From the NCBI GenBank assembly GCA_963721175.1, contig CAVRIG010000017.1, positions 124,001-188,000 on the forward strand: a stretch of 64,000 nt of DNA, given 5' to 3'. A program made the translations under genes and the position numbers. The stretch comes from Aliishimia sp963721175. Its GTDB lineage: Bacteria > Pseudomonadota > Alphaproteobacteria > Rhodobacterales > Rhodobacteraceae. Below are positions 8,965-18,060 of this stretch, in pieces. The stretch's first letter is position 1. The number at the start of each line of letters is the position of its first letter. The notes beneath the pieces are model-generated. The model had not been told where the DNA came from and did not search any database. It saw nothing but the letters and a program-made list of their open reading frames with translations.

Positions 8965-10113
8965 TCAGACCGCGCGAGAGTCCATGGCGCGCGCGAAACG
9001 CTGAAACAGGTAGAAGCTGTCCTGCGGTCCCGGGCTTGCCTCCGGGTGGTATTGCACCGAAAAGACCGGCCTGTCTTCCATCCGGATGCCGCAATTCGAT
9101 CCGTCGAACAGCGACACATGCGTTTCACGGATGCCCTTGGGCAGGCTCTGGCTGTCGACGGCGAACCCGTGGTTCATCGACGTGATCTCGACCTTGCCGG
9201 TTTCGAGATCCCGCACCGGATGGTTCGCGCCGTGGTGGCCGTGGTTCATCTTGACCGTCTTCGCCCCCAGCGCCAGCGCCAGCATCTGGTGGCCCAGGCA
9301 GATCCCGAACACTGGCAGTTCCCGGTCCAGGACCGACTGGATCATCGGGACAGCATAGCTGCCCGTGGCCGCCGGGTCGCCCGGGCCGTTCGACAGGAAA
9401 ATGCCGTCGGGTTCGTGCGCCAGCACCTCCTCGGCGGTGGCCGTGGCCGGCATGACCGTGACGTCGCATCCCACCGAACTGAGACAGCGCAGGATGTTGC
9501 GCTTGGCCCCGTAATCGACGGCAACGACCCTGTGCTTCGGCGCGTCGAGCGTGCCGAACCCGTCCGGCCAGGCCCAGCGCGTCTCGTTCCAGCGGTAGGA
9601 TTGTGCACAGGTGACCTCGCGCGCCAGATCCAGACCTTCGAGGCCGGAAAAGCCGCGCGCGGCCCTGACAAGCGCGGCCGGGTCGAATTGGCCCTCGGGG
9701 TCATGGGCCAGCGCCACATGCGGCGCGCCCAGGCGCCGGATCGCGCGGGTCAGGCGGCGCGTGTCGATGCCGCCGATGGCGATGCGCCCGCGGGAGGCCA
9801 GCCAGTCCGACAGCGGTTGTGCTGCGCGCCAGTTGGACGGCGCCGTCGGCATCCATTTCACGACCATGCCCGCCGCCACCGGATCGCCGGTTTCGTCGTC
9901 TTCCGGGTTCACGCCGACATTGCCCACGTGGGGAAAGGTGAAGGTTACGACCTGCCCGGCATAGGAGGGATCGGTCATGATCTCCTGATACCCCGTCATC
10001 GCCGTGTTGAAGCACAGCTCCGCCGTGGTCTGACCCGTTGCGCCGAAGCCTTGCCCGTAAAAGAGCGTGCCGTCGGCGAGGGCAAGGCAGGCGGTCGGGC
10101 GCGGTTCGGTCAT
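8965..10113 (-). CDS. carA: Carbamoyl-phosphate synthase small subunit
   Basis: The glutaminase subunit of carbamoyl-phosphate synthase, which feeds ammonia to CarB for arginine and pyrimidine synthesis. The N-terminal CPSase_sm_chain domain is seen in ALADGTLFYGQGFGATG and TGYQEIMTDPSYAGQ. The C-terminal class I amidotransferase has the nucleophile Cys in FGICLGHQMLALALG and the His/Glu pair in VQYHPEASPGP. The start at 10113 (MTEPRPTACLALADG) fits the family; the longer frame adds 22 unrelated residues. It is monocistronic here and divergent from the YqeY gene; carB is not in the window. Confidence 0.96.
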   Translation of the reverse strand: MTEPRPTACLALADGTLFYGQGFGATGQTTAELCFNTAMTGYQEIMTDPSYAGQVVTFTFPHVGNVGVNPEDDETGDPVAAGMVVKWMPTAPSNWRAAQPLSDWLASRGRIAIGGIDTRRLTRAIRRLGAPHVALAHDPEGQFDPAALVRAARGFSGLEGLDLAREVTCAQSYRWNETRWAWPDGFGTLDAPKHRVVAVDYGAKRNILRCLSSVGCDVTVMPATATAEEVLAHEPDGIFLSNGPGDPAATGSYAVPMIQSVLDRELPVFGICLGHQMLALALGAKTVKMNHGHHGANHPVRDLETGKVEITSMNHGFAVDSQSLPKGIRETHVSLFDGSNCGIRMEDRPVFSVQYHPEASPGPQDSFYLFQRFARAMDSRAV

Positions 10114-10316
10114 CGTGGAGAGGCCTTGGAACAATGGCGAGATGCCTTCGTACCTATTCTGCGGCTGCACGCGGGTCAAGCTTTCGACACAATTGCGTTA
10201 TTCAGCAATTTCAATGGTTTACGCTTCAGGCGAGGAGTTGCCTGTCCCTCCGGATTTGACTATGTTCCGCAACTCACGCGCCCGTCACTCACCGGGCATG
10301 TCGGGGATGACGAACA

Positions 10317-10781
10317 ATGAGCGATTTGCGTGCCCGCGTCTATGACGCGTTGAAGCAGGCCATGAAGGACAAGAATGCCGCGCGGCTCTCGACGCTGCGG
10401 CTGATCAATGCCGCGATCAAGGACCGCGACATCGCGGCCCGCGGGGAGGGGCGCGACGACGGCGTGAATGACGGCGAGGTGCTGGCGATTCTCGGCAAGA
10501 TGACCAAGCAGCGGATCGAAAGCGCGCGCGCCTACGAGGAGGGCGGGCGGCTCGACCTGGCGGAGCGGGAACGCGCGGAGATCACGGTGATCGAGGAGTT
10601 CCTGCCGCGGCAGCTCAATGACGCGGAAGTCGACAAGGCGGTCGATGCGGCCATAGCAGAGGTCCATGCCGACAGCATCCGCGACATGGGCAAGGTCATG
10701 GGTCTGCTGAAATCGAGATATACCGGCCAGATGGATTTCGGAACCGTCGGGCCGGTGGTCAAGGACAGGCTCGTCGGCTGA
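10317..10781 (+). CDS. GatB/YqeY domain-containing protein
   Basis: A 154-residue stand-alone YqeY protein. It begins MSDLRARVYDALKQAMKDKN and contains LSTLRLINAAIKDRDIAARG, the helical hairpin GKMTKQRIESARAYEEGGR and the C-terminal MGKVMGLLKSRYTGQMDFG typical of the family, which resembles the tRNA-binding tail of GatB. The bacterial role is not firmly established. It is divergent from carA across about 200 bp, a frequent alphaproteobacterial arrangement as far as I recall. Confidence 0.9.
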   Translation: MSDLRARVYDALKQAMKDKNAARLSTLRLINAAIKDRDIAARGEGRDDGVNDGEVLAILGKMTKQRIESARAYEEGGRLDLAERERAEITVIEEFLPRQLNDAEVDKAVDAAIAEVHADSIRDMGKVMGLLKSRYTGQMDFGTVGPVVKDRLVG

Positions 10782-10855
10782 ACCTGCTCCATCCTTTGCG
10801 GTGACGCCTTCGTTCCCTTGGGATGGCGTCGCGATGACCGATGGAACTGCCCGGC

Positions 10856-11347
10856 TCAGGCCGGCCCCGGTCGCAACGTACGCATCAGATCGTCGTAGAG
10901 CGCGATGCGTTCTTCCTCCGACAGGAAGGCTCCGATCTCCACTTCGCGCCCCTTGCCGCGCAAGGTGACGTAGTGCGGCACAGGCCCTTCGTCGTCATAC
11001 TTGCTGACTTGCGTCCAGTGGCGGTTGCAGTCCCATTCCTGGTGCGCGCCGCGCCGATCGGTCCGGACAAGCCGTGCGTTCTCTCCGTCGAGTGTCAGAA
11101 TTTCCAGGATCTGGCGCGCCTTGTGATTGTGCTGCAGCGCGAAGTAGATCCCCCAGACTGCCAGCAGCAGGAACGGCAACAGGCCCCAGAGGATAGGTGA
11201 GCCGAGCAATGGCAGCGTCGGGATCAGGATCAGCGTGAAGGTCGTCAAGACGAATGCCGCCATGCCCTTCGCGGGCAGGCTTTCGTGCGGCCAGAGACGC
11301 ATTTCCTGAACGGGGTCCGACGGCGCGGTTGTCCAGTGGTAGGGCAT
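10856..11347 (-). CDS. DUF2244 membrane protein
   Basis: A 163-residue protein with two adjacent membrane helices (about residues 30-72, including FVLTTFTLILIPTLPLLG and ILWGLLPFLLLAVWG) followed by a cytoplasmic domain with the family features ARLVRTDRRG, EWDCNRHWTQV and GREVEIGAFLSEEER. This matches DUF2244, which in alphaproteobacteria commonly sits beside the aa3 oxidase genes, as here. Its function is unknown; a role in oxidase assembly is only inferred from position. The ATG at 11347 is used because the upstream codons start only at a TTG. Confidence 0.82.
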   Translation of the reverse strand: MPYHWTTAPSDPVQEMRLWPHESLPAKGMAAFVLTTFTLILIPTLPLLGSPILWGLLPFLLLAVWGIYFALQHNHKARQILEILTLDGENARLVRTDRRGAHQEWDCNRHWTQVSKYDDEGPVPHYVTLRGKGREVEIGAFLSEEERIALYDDLMRTLRPGPA

Positions 11348-11524
11348 GATGTGCAACTTTGCCTCGGCTTGGATCGGCTGATCAAGATGCTACTGTCCGC
11401 GATGGGCCGAGACCATGTCGAAATTTGACGCAGCGACGGCAGGCGCGTCGTTGCTTGCGCATTCGGCCGCGGACATGTCGCGCTACCGGCGGGCGTGCTC
11501 GCATCGCAGGTCGATGAAACAAGA

Positions 11525-11551
11525 AAGCCCCGGGATCGTCTCCCGGGGCTT
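11525..11551 (-). terminator. Rho-independent terminator of ctaD
   Basis: A perfect 11-bp GC-rich stem (11525-11535 with 11541-11551) and five-base loop, followed on the minus strand by a T-rich run. It lies 28 bp past the ctaD stop. The plus-strand flank is also T-rich, so it could act in both directions. Confidence 0.85.
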
Positions 11552-11578
11552 CGCATTTTCATTCGGACTGCGCGTCGA

Positions 11579-13249
11579 TCAGTGCGCGTGGCCCTTGTCC
11601 CAGTCTTCCTGTTTGGGCAGCTGCTCGAACGTGTGTTCGGGCGGCGGGGAGGGCAGGGTCCACTCCAGCGTGTCCGCGTACTCGTTCCACGGGTTGTTCT
11701 GCGTCACCTTGGCCCCGCGCAGCAGCGTGTAGGCGATGATCCCGAAGAACAGCAGGAACGAGGCGAAGGACAGATACGCGCCGAGCGATGACCACCAGTT
11801 CCAGTAGCCGAAGGCCTCCGGATAGTCGATGTAGCGGCGCGGCATCCCCTGACGGCCCAGGAAGTGCTGCGGGAAGAAGGTCAGGTTCGCGCCGATGAAC
11901 ATCATCCAGAAGTGAACCTTGCCCCAGAATTCCGGATACATCCGGCCCGACATCTTGGGCAGGTAGAAGTACATGCCCGCGAAGATGGCGAAGACCGCGC
12001 CGAGGCTCATCACGTAGTGGAAATGCGCAACCACGTAGTAGGTGTCGTGGTAGTACCGGTCCACTGCGGCCTGGCTGAGCACGATGCCCGTCACGCCACC
12101 CACGGTGAACAGGATCAGGAAGCCGAAGGCCCAGAGCATCGGCGTCTTGAACTCCACCGATCCGCCCCACATCGTTGCGATCCACGAGAACACCTTCACC
12201 CCCGTCGGTACCGCGATCACCATGGTCGCCAGCATGAAGTAGGCCTGCTGGTTCAGCGACATGCCGACCGTGTACATGTGGTGTGCCCACACGACGAAGC
12301 CGAGCGCGCCGATCGCAATGAGGGCCCAGACCATCGGCAGGTAGCCGAAGATCGGCTTGCGCGAGAAGGTGGCGATGACGTGGCTGATGATGCCGAAGCC
12401 CGGCAGAATGACGATGTAGACCTCCGGATGGCCGAAGAACCACAGGATGTGCTGGTAGAGCACGGGGTCGCCGCCACCGGCCGGATCGAAGAAGGTGAAG
12501 CCGAAGTTTCGGTCCATCAGCAGCATGGTGATGGCACCGGCCAGCACGGGCAGGGCGAGCAGGATCAGCCACGCGGTGACGAAGATCGACCAGGAGAACA
12601 GCGGCACCTTGAAGAGTGTCATGCCCGGCGCGCGCATGTTGAGGAATGTCGTGATCATGTTGATCGCGCCCAGGATCGACGAAGCCCCGGAGACGTGCAC
12701 GGCGAAGATCGCGAGGTCCATCGACATGCCGCCCTCGCGCACCGACAGCGGCGGGTAGAGCACCCAGCCCACGCCGGACCCAAGCTGGTCGTTTCCGCCC
12801 GGTGACAGGACCGAGCAGACCGCCAGCGTCGTGCCGACGACGTACATCCAGAACGACAGGTTGTTCAATCGCGGGAACGCCATGTCCGGCGCGCCGATCT
12901 GCAACGGCATGAAATAGTTGCCGAAACCACCGAAGAGGGCGGGAATCACCACGAAGAACATCATCAGGATGCCGTGGCCGGTGATCAGCACGTTCCAGAG
13001 GTGACCGTTGGGCGTGCATCCTTCAGCGGCCGGGAACAGCCGCGCACCTTCGAGGCACATGTACTGAACGCCGGGATACTGGAGTTCCATCCGCATATAG
13101 ATCGTGAAGGCCACGGAAATGAAGCCCACAAGCGCGGAGGTTACCAGGTAAAGGATCCCGATATCCTTGTGGTTGGTCGACATGAACCAGCGCGTGAAGA
13201 ACCCGCGCGTGTCCTCGTGATCGTGCCCATGAATGGCTGCGTCTGCCAT
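11579..13249 (-). CDS. ctaD: Cytochrome c oxidase subunit I (aa3 type)
   Basis: A 556-residue haem-copper oxidase catalytic subunit that reduces oxygen to water in the inner membrane while pumping protons. About twelve membrane helices are visible. Ligand motifs are intact: GHGILMMFFVVIPALFGGFG (low-spin haem His), WFFGHPEVYIVILPGFGI (CuB His and the crosslinked Tyr), VWAHHMYTVGM (two CuB His) and VVAHFHYVMSLG (haem a3 and haem a His). The start at 13249 (MADAAIHGHDHEDTRG) has AGGAGG eight bases upstream. Subunits II and III are not adjacent. A strong terminator follows. Confidence 0.97.
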   Translation of the reverse strand: MADAAIHGHDHEDTRGFFTRWFMSTNHKDIGILYLVTSALVGFISVAFTIYMRMELQYPGVQYMCLEGARLFPAAEGCTPNGHLWNVLITGHGILMMFFVVIPALFGGFGNYFMPLQIGAPDMAFPRLNNLSFWMYVVGTTLAVCSVLSPGGNDQLGSGVGWVLYPPLSVREGGMSMDLAIFAVHVSGASSILGAINMITTFLNMRAPGMTLFKVPLFSWSIFVTAWLILLALPVLAGAITMLLMDRNFGFTFFDPAGGGDPVLYQHILWFFGHPEVYIVILPGFGIISHVIATFSRKPIFGYLPMVWALIAIGALGFVVWAHHMYTVGMSLNQQAYFMLATMVIAVPTGVKVFSWIATMWGGSVEFKTPMLWAFGFLILFTVGGVTGIVLSQAAVDRYYHDTYYVVAHFHYVMSLGAVFAIFAGMYFYLPKMSGRMYPEFWGKVHFWMMFIGANLTFFPQHFLGRQGMPRRYIDYPEAFGYWNWWSSLGAYLSFASFLLFFGIIAYTLLRGAKVTQNNPWNEYADTLEWTLPSPPPEHTFEQLPKQEDWDKGHAH

Positions 13250-13433
13250 ATGGCTTGCCTCCTGCTGACAATTTCCGGTTGCGCACGGCAATTTGCGGTA
13301 GAGCCGCGCACCACGTTGCAAGTGTTGTAGAACGCGTCGCAAATGCGTTCAATGAGCGATCCTGCCGCAGGGACGGAAAGATTGTCGCGGATGCAGAGAG
13401 GTCCGCGCTCGGGTTCATTCCCGCGACGAAAGA

Positions 13434-13456
13434 GGGGCCGCGTTTCGCGCGGCCCC
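13434..13456 (-). terminator. Terminator after the PhoX-family gene
   Basis: A nine-bp stem (13434-13442 with 13448-13456, arms GGGGCCGCG/CGCGGCCCC) and loop tttcg, 29 bp past the PhoX stop in the minus direction, with a moderately T-rich tail on that strand. Confidence 0.7.
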
Positions 13457-13484
13457 CTGATGTGTCGTGCTCGTATCGTCGCGA

Positions 13485-15383
13485 TCAGCCCATGACGGCG
13501 TTATCGTCGCGTTTTACTGCAATGACGGAAGACCGCGGCAGGCCTTCGCCGCCCGGCCAGGAGCCGCCGGGATGCTGGATGCCGACGAACATGGTGCGGC
13601 GATCGGCGGACCAGGCAAGTCCGGTGACTTCCGACCCGTTAGGGCCAGTCAGGAAGCGCGCGATTTCTCCGGTGACCGGGTCGCCGACCAGCATCTGGTT
13701 GTTGCCCTGGCCCGCGAACTCACCTTCGTTGCTGTCGTCGCCGTCGGTCTGGATCCAGACCAGCCCGGCGTCGTCGAAGCCCATCCCGTCGGGCGAGTTG
13801 AACATGTTGCCCGGGTTGACGTTGTCGGACCCGCCATAGGCGTTGTCGTAGACTTCCGGGTTCCCGGCCATCACGTACAGATCCCAGGCGAAGCCGTCCG
13901 CGGCGTGATCGTCGCCTTCGGGCCGCCAGCGCACGATCTGACCGAAGTTGTTGGTCTCGCGCGGGTTGGGGCCGTTTACCGGCGTCTCGTCACCACCGGC
14001 ATTCGGCTGAACGCCGCGGTTCTTGTTGTTGGTGAGACAGCAGTAGACCTCGGCCGCGAGCGGATTGGCGGCGACCCATTCGGGTCGGTCCATCGTCGTC
14101 GCACCCACGGCGGATGCCGCCATCCGCGCGAAGATCAGAACCTCCGCCAGGCTCTCCATGCCGGTCGTTTCCGGCGTCAGGGCGAGCCATTCGCCGGTCT
14201 GGTCGTCGTTGAACTTCGCCACGTAGAGCGTGCCGTCGTCCAGCAGACCCTCGGTGGAGCCGCCCGGCTGGTAGGTGCCGTTGGAGACGAAGCGGTAGAG
14301 GAACTCGCCCCGTTCGTCGTCACCCATATAGACCACCACACGGCCATCGTCGTTCACGACGAGCGCCGCGTTCTCGTGCTTGATGCGGCCGAGACCGGTG
14401 TGCTTGACCGGAGTGCTTTCGGGATCGCTCGGGTCGATCTCCACGATCCAGCCGACGCGGTGCGGCTCGTTGGGTGTCTGCGACACGTCGAACCGCGCGT
14501 CGTGCTTGTGGTAGTCGTAACCCCAGCCGTCGGCGCCGATGCCGTAGCGCTCAAAGCCCGCGGCGGTCTTTTCCTCGGTCGGCAGGTCGCCGGTGGCGCC
14601 GAAGTAGCCGTTGAAGTTCTCTTCGCAGGTCAGGTAAGTGCCCCACGGCGTCTTGCCGGAGCCACAGTTGTTCATGGTCCCCAGTGAGGAGGTGCCTTCC
14701 GGATCCGCGTCGGTCTTCATCAGCTCATGACCGGCGGCCGGCCCGGCGATGGTCATGGCCGTGTTGTGGTGGATGCGGCGGTTGAAGGGACTGTCCTTCA
14801 CGATATGCCAGCCGTCGTCGCCCTCGGCGATCTCCATCACCGTGACGCCCTGGAGCTGCTGCAGCTTCTTCACGTCGTCGGCGCCCGCGGGCACTTCTTC
14901 CTGCGCGGCCGGCAGGTTGATGTCGAGGTTGGCATACTCGTGGTTGATCGCGATCAGCTGGCGGCCCTGGAAGACAAAGGTCTCCATGCCGTCGGTGTTT
15001 TCGCCGAAGACCATTTCGGAGCCTTCGACCGGCCCGCCATCGGCGACGTCATAGCCGTCGGCCGCCGACATCAGCGGGTCGCCCCAGCTCGCCAGCACGT
15101 TCCAGGTGTAGCCTTCCGGCACGTGGACGTCGAAATCTGTCTGAATGTCGATCGGCGTGAACGGGAAGCGGTTCGCCGCCGCTTGCGCGCGCGCCGAGGT
15201 GGAGGAGAGCAGGCCGGTTCCCATCGCCGCGGCACCGGAGCCGAAGGCCAGCACGCCGCCCAGGAATCCGCGTCGATCGATGGCGCGTTCCACAACCCGG
15301 TCGAAGTCGTTTTCCTCGGGCCGCGGAAAATTCAGTTCGTCCCATTCGTCAGCCGACAGGCCGACCTTGTCGATGTCCTTCAT
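13485..15383 (-). CDS. PhoX-family (DUF839) secreted alkaline phosphatase, Tat substrate
   Basis: A 632-residue protein of the PhoX/DUF839 beta-propeller family. Characterised members are Ca/Fe-dependent periplasmic phosphomonoesterases induced by phosphate limitation. A twin-arginine signal, DRRGFLGGVLAFGSG (about 36-50), ends near ARAQAAAN; the long polar region before the twin arginine is typical of PhoX. Family blocks include INHEYANLDINLP, GTMNNCGSGKTPWGTYLTCE, FERYGIGADGWGYDYHKH, MGDDERGEFLYRFVS and FNSPDGMGFDDAGLVWIQTDG. It appears monocistronic with its own terminator. I could not confirm a Pho box upstream. Confidence 0.88.
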   Translation of the reverse strand: MKDIDKVGLSADEWDELNFPRPEENDFDRVVERAIDRRGFLGGVLAFGSGAAAMGTGLLSSTSARAQAAANRFPFTPIDIQTDFDVHVPEGYTWNVLASWGDPLMSAADGYDVADGGPVEGSEMVFGENTDGMETFVFQGRQLIAINHEYANLDINLPAAQEEVPAGADDVKKLQQLQGVTVMEIAEGDDGWHIVKDSPFNRRIHHNTAMTIAGPAAGHELMKTDADPEGTSSLGTMNNCGSGKTPWGTYLTCEENFNGYFGATGDLPTEEKTAAGFERYGIGADGWGYDYHKHDARFDVSQTPNEPHRVGWIVEIDPSDPESTPVKHTGLGRIKHENAALVVNDDGRVVVYMGDDERGEFLYRFVSNGTYQPGGSTEGLLDDGTLYVAKFNDDQTGEWLALTPETTGMESLAEVLIFARMAASAVGATTMDRPEWVAANPLAAEVYCCLTNNKNRGVQPNAGGDETPVNGPNPRETNNFGQIVRWRPEGDDHAADGFAWDLYVMAGNPEVYDNAYGGSDNVNPGNMFNSPDGMGFDDAGLVWIQTDGDDSNEGEFAGQGNNQMLVGDPVTGEIARFLTGPNGSEVTGLAWSADRRTMFVGIQHPGGSWPGGEGLPRSSVIAVKRDDNAVMG

Positions 15384-15513
15384 GGCTATTCCCCATCATG
15401 AGTTTTTGGCTGTGTGCATCACACTTTTACGCGTGTTGTCACGCTGGCGCTAGCACAACCGCAAATTTGTAACGCGCGTATGACGTGGGCCCGCCGAAAG
15501 CTCTGCGCCGGGG

Positions 15514-16185
15514 TCAGACGCCCGTCAGAGTCCGCCGCGGGGAGAGGGCCTCGTCGAAAGTCGCGCGCAACGCGAGATCGAGATCCGCCATGGTCACGGG
15601 TAGGCCCAGATCCACCAGGCTCGTGACCCCATGCTCCGCCAGACCGCAGGGCACGATGCCCGAGAAATGCTCCAGATCGGGTTCGACGTTGATCGAAATA
15701 CCGTGGAAACTCACCCATTTGCGCAGGCGTATCCCGATTGCGGCGATCTTGTCCTCGGCCGGACTGCCATCGGGTCGCGGCGGCTTTTCCGGGCGCGCAA
15801 CCCAGACGCCGACACGGCCCGGGCGGATTTCACCCGTCACGTTGAATTCCGCCAGCGCGGCGATCACCCAATTCTCGAGTTGCTGGACAAAACGACGCAC
15901 GTCGCGTCCCCTGCTGCCCACGTCCAGCATGACATAGACCACGCGTTGCCCCGGTCCGTGGTAGGTGTATTGCCCGCCACGCCGGGCCTGGTGGACCGGG
16001 AAGCGGTCCGGGTCGGTGAGATCCTGCGCCCGCGCGGACGTTCCGGCCGTGTAGAGCGGCGGATGCTCCAGCAGCCATATGCATTCGTCCGCCCGGCCCG
16101 CGGCGATTTCGGTGGCGCGACGCTCCATGAACCGCGTGGCGTCATCGTAGGGTATGAGCCCCGGGGACGTGATCCACTCCACCAT
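15514..16185 (-). CDS. lipB: Octanoyltransferase (lipoate biosynthesis)
   Basis: Transfers octanoyl from acyl carrier protein to the lipoyl domains of 2-oxoacid dehydrogenases and GcvH, the first step of lipoate assembly. At 223 residues it is family length. It carries RRGGQYTYHGPGQ, the catalytic lysine in DKIAAIGIRLRKWVSFHG and the acyl-accepting cysteine in FSGIVPCGLAEHGVTSL. It starts two bases after the stop of the LytTR gene on the same strand, so co-transcription is likely although no functional link is known. Confidence 0.95.
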   Translation of the reverse strand: MVEWITSPGLIPYDDATRFMERRATEIAAGRADECIWLLEHPPLYTAGTSARAQDLTDPDRFPVHQARRGGQYTYHGPGQRVVYVMLDVGSRGRDVRRFVQQLENWVIAALAEFNVTGEIRPGRVGVWVARPEKPPRPDGSPAEDKIAAIGIRLRKWVSFHGISINVEPDLEHFSGIVPCGLAEHGVTSLVDLGLPVTMADLDLALRATFDEALSPRRTLTGV

Positions 16186-16187
16186 GC

Positions 16188-17066
16188 TCAGCCGGCCACC
16201 AGGCCTGCGCCGCGCAGCGCGGACAGATTCGACCGGCTGACCGGCAGTTCGCGTCCGTCGCTCAGTTGCACCAGCGTGCGGCCTCCGTCGCGTCTGACCG
16301 CGGCCACATGGTCCTGCGCGACCCTATGGGACCGGTGGATCTGCAGGCCGTCGGTCGGGGTGGCTTCGGCAATGGCGTCGGTCAGGCGCATGAGCAGGAG
16401 TTCGGTGCCTTTGGTGGTCGAGACTTCCATATAATGGTCCACCGCGATAATGGTCCACCTCGCTCATGGATACCAGAGCGCCGCGCTTCTCGAGTGGCAG
16501 CCGGTCCATCAACCGGGGCCGCGCGGCGTCGCCGCCTTCGCTGTCCCGCGTCATGACCCGCGCGATCAGCCGGGCCGCGACGGTCAGGACGGTGGAAGCG
16601 GCAAGCACGTTGAACGCCAGCACGAGGAAAGCCCGACCGGTCGGGACCCAACCGAAGATCAGCGCGTTCAGCGCGATCACCTCGGTCAGGACCGCCACAC
16701 CGGCCAGCAGCGCGGAGATGGCGAAACAACCCAGACGGGCAGGGTCGTCCGCGCTGCCCGGTCCCGCACTAGGGCCGACAGGGCCGACCCGGTGAGAAAG
16801 GCGAGCGAGGCGAGGAACACCCAGTGGACGAGGCGCGGCAGCAGACGCATGACCTCGCCCGTGCCAAAGGGTCCCGCCAGCTCCATGAGGCAACCCGCAG
16901 CCAGGCAGCCCATCCAGATCAGACGGCTCCGCAGGACGTCGTGCAGTTCACGCTTCGCCAGTCGCAGGAGACTGTCGCTCACGTATCGCAGCACCTTGTC
17001 ACGGATCCGGGCTGGCTGCGCGCCGGAGCGGGCGGCAGGTTGGATCGCCGTCTGGTCGCTCGGCAT
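16188..17066 (-). CDS. Membrane-bound LytTR-domain regulator (two frameshifts)
   Basis: Reassembled from three frames: an N-terminal cytosolic stretch (MPSDQTAIQPAARSG...), four hydrophobic segments (for example IWMGCLAAGCLMELAG, WVFLASLAFLTGSALSAL, AISALLAGVAVLTEVIAL and FLVLAFNVLAASTVLT) and a C-terminal LytTR DNA-binding domain (TKGTELLLMRLTDAIAE, GLQIHRSHRVAQDHVAAVRR, LPVSRSNLSALRGAG). LytTR domains bind direct-repeat operators. The frame breaks near 16726 and again near 16443. The second break is a 16-bp insertion that repeats a 12-bp segment just before the LytTR strand MEVSTTKG. Whether the gene is functional depends on whether these breaks are real. Confidence 0.75.
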
Positions 17067-17099
17067 CGCCGGCTCTTCACGCTGATACCGGGGCGGCTG

Positions 17100-17228
17100 A
17101 TGAGCGAGATCCTGTTTCCGGCAGAAGCGCTTCTGGGCTTCATCAGCGTTCTGGTGCCGGCCGTCGCCTTGATGGGTCTTTACGAGGCCGGCGTGTGGCG
17201 GGCCGGCGCCGGACGGCAGCACCGGTAG
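17100..17228 (+). CDS. Possible 42-residue single-helix membrane peptide
   Basis: A short frame starting MSEILFPAEALLGFISVLVP and continuing with one hydrophobic helix and a basic C-terminus, between the divergent LytTR start (17066) and the end of the FrnE-type gene. The amino-acid pattern looks like a real membrane peptide, but the ribosome-binding site is weak and I recognise no homologue. It could be the chance complement of non-coding DNA. Confidence 0.3.
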   Translation: MSEILFPAEALLGFISVLVPAVALMGLYEAGVWRAGAGRQHR

Positions 17229-17246
17229 TTCGGATGAGTCGGAATC

Positions 17247-17906
17247 TCACGCGGCCGCGGCCAGCGCCTTTTCCAGTATCCGCACGTAATTCTGCGGACC
17301 CTGCGCACCGGTGACGAGGTACTTCTCGGCGAAAATCATGCTTGGCACGCCGGAAATGCCGTTTTCCGTCCAAACCTCTTCCTGGGCCCGAACGGCATTG
17401 GCATGAGCCTCCGACTTCAGCGCCTCGGCCGCGGCCGCGCGGTCCAGACCGACCTCTTCGGCGATGTCGAGAAGAGTCGATTCCTCTGACACATCCCGGT
17501 TCTCTGTAAAATGCGCCGAAAAAAGAGCCATCTGAAGTGGATGCTGCACGCCTTGGGCCGCCGCGTGGTCGAGCAGTTTGTGGGCCTTGAACGTGTTAAC
17601 GATTCGCGCGTCTTCGGTGAAATTGAAATCGAATCCGAGGGCCGCGCCCATCTCCTGCAATTGCCGGCGGTTTTGCGCCGACTGCTCCGGGCTGGCACCA
17701 TACTTGCGCGCGATGTGTTCGGACAGGTTCTCGCCTTCGCGCGCCATTTGCGGATTGAGTTCAAAGGGATGCCAGCGGACGCGCGCACCAATTCCGGTCT
17801 GCGACAACGCCATTTGCAGCTGTTTGAAGCCGACGACGCACCACGGACATACAATGTCGGAGATGATGTCGACCTGAACGACCGTTGCTTGATTTTGTTG
17901 CATCAT
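17247..17906 (-). CDS. FrnE-type DsbA family oxidoreductase
   Basis: A 219-residue thioredoxin-fold protein of the FrnE/2-hydroxychromene-2-carboxylate isomerase-like DsbA group. The active-site CPWC is at residues 20-23 (DIVCPWCVVGF), with the helical insertion (HPFELNPQM, TFKAHKLLDHAAAQG) and the cis-proline loop SGVPSMIFAEKYLVTGAQG. No signal peptide is present, so it is cytoplasmic and probably handles thiol-disulfide exchange or a glutathione-linked reaction. It is convergent with the possible small peptide gene and divergent from the peptidoglycan-binding gene. Confidence 0.88.
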   Translation of the reverse strand: MMQQNQATVVQVDIISDIVCPWCVVGFKQLQMALSQTGIGARVRWHPFELNPQMAREGENLSEHIARKYGASPEQSAQNRRQLQEMGAALGFDFNFTEDARIVNTFKAHKLLDHAAAQGVQHPLQMALFSAHFTENRDVSEESTLLDIAEEVGLDRAAAAEALKSEAHANAVRAQEEVWTENGISGVPSMIFAEKYLVTGAQGPQNYVRILEKALAAAA

Positions 17907-18060
17907 GGTTGATCAGATTGGCTTCGACCACGGGAATTTCAACAGGAGCGATGCGGCTCATTTTTGTTCCGTCAAGTCCGGTATAAAACCGATGACCACG
18001 AAACGCTGTTATGATAACGTCCCGGAAGCTGCTGCTGCTGATTTGCTCAAGGAGAAACTT

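Noticed and set aside
15384..15513. Pho box upstream of the PhoX-family gene
   Set aside because: I could not find two convincing CTGTCAT-like direct repeats at the required spacing.
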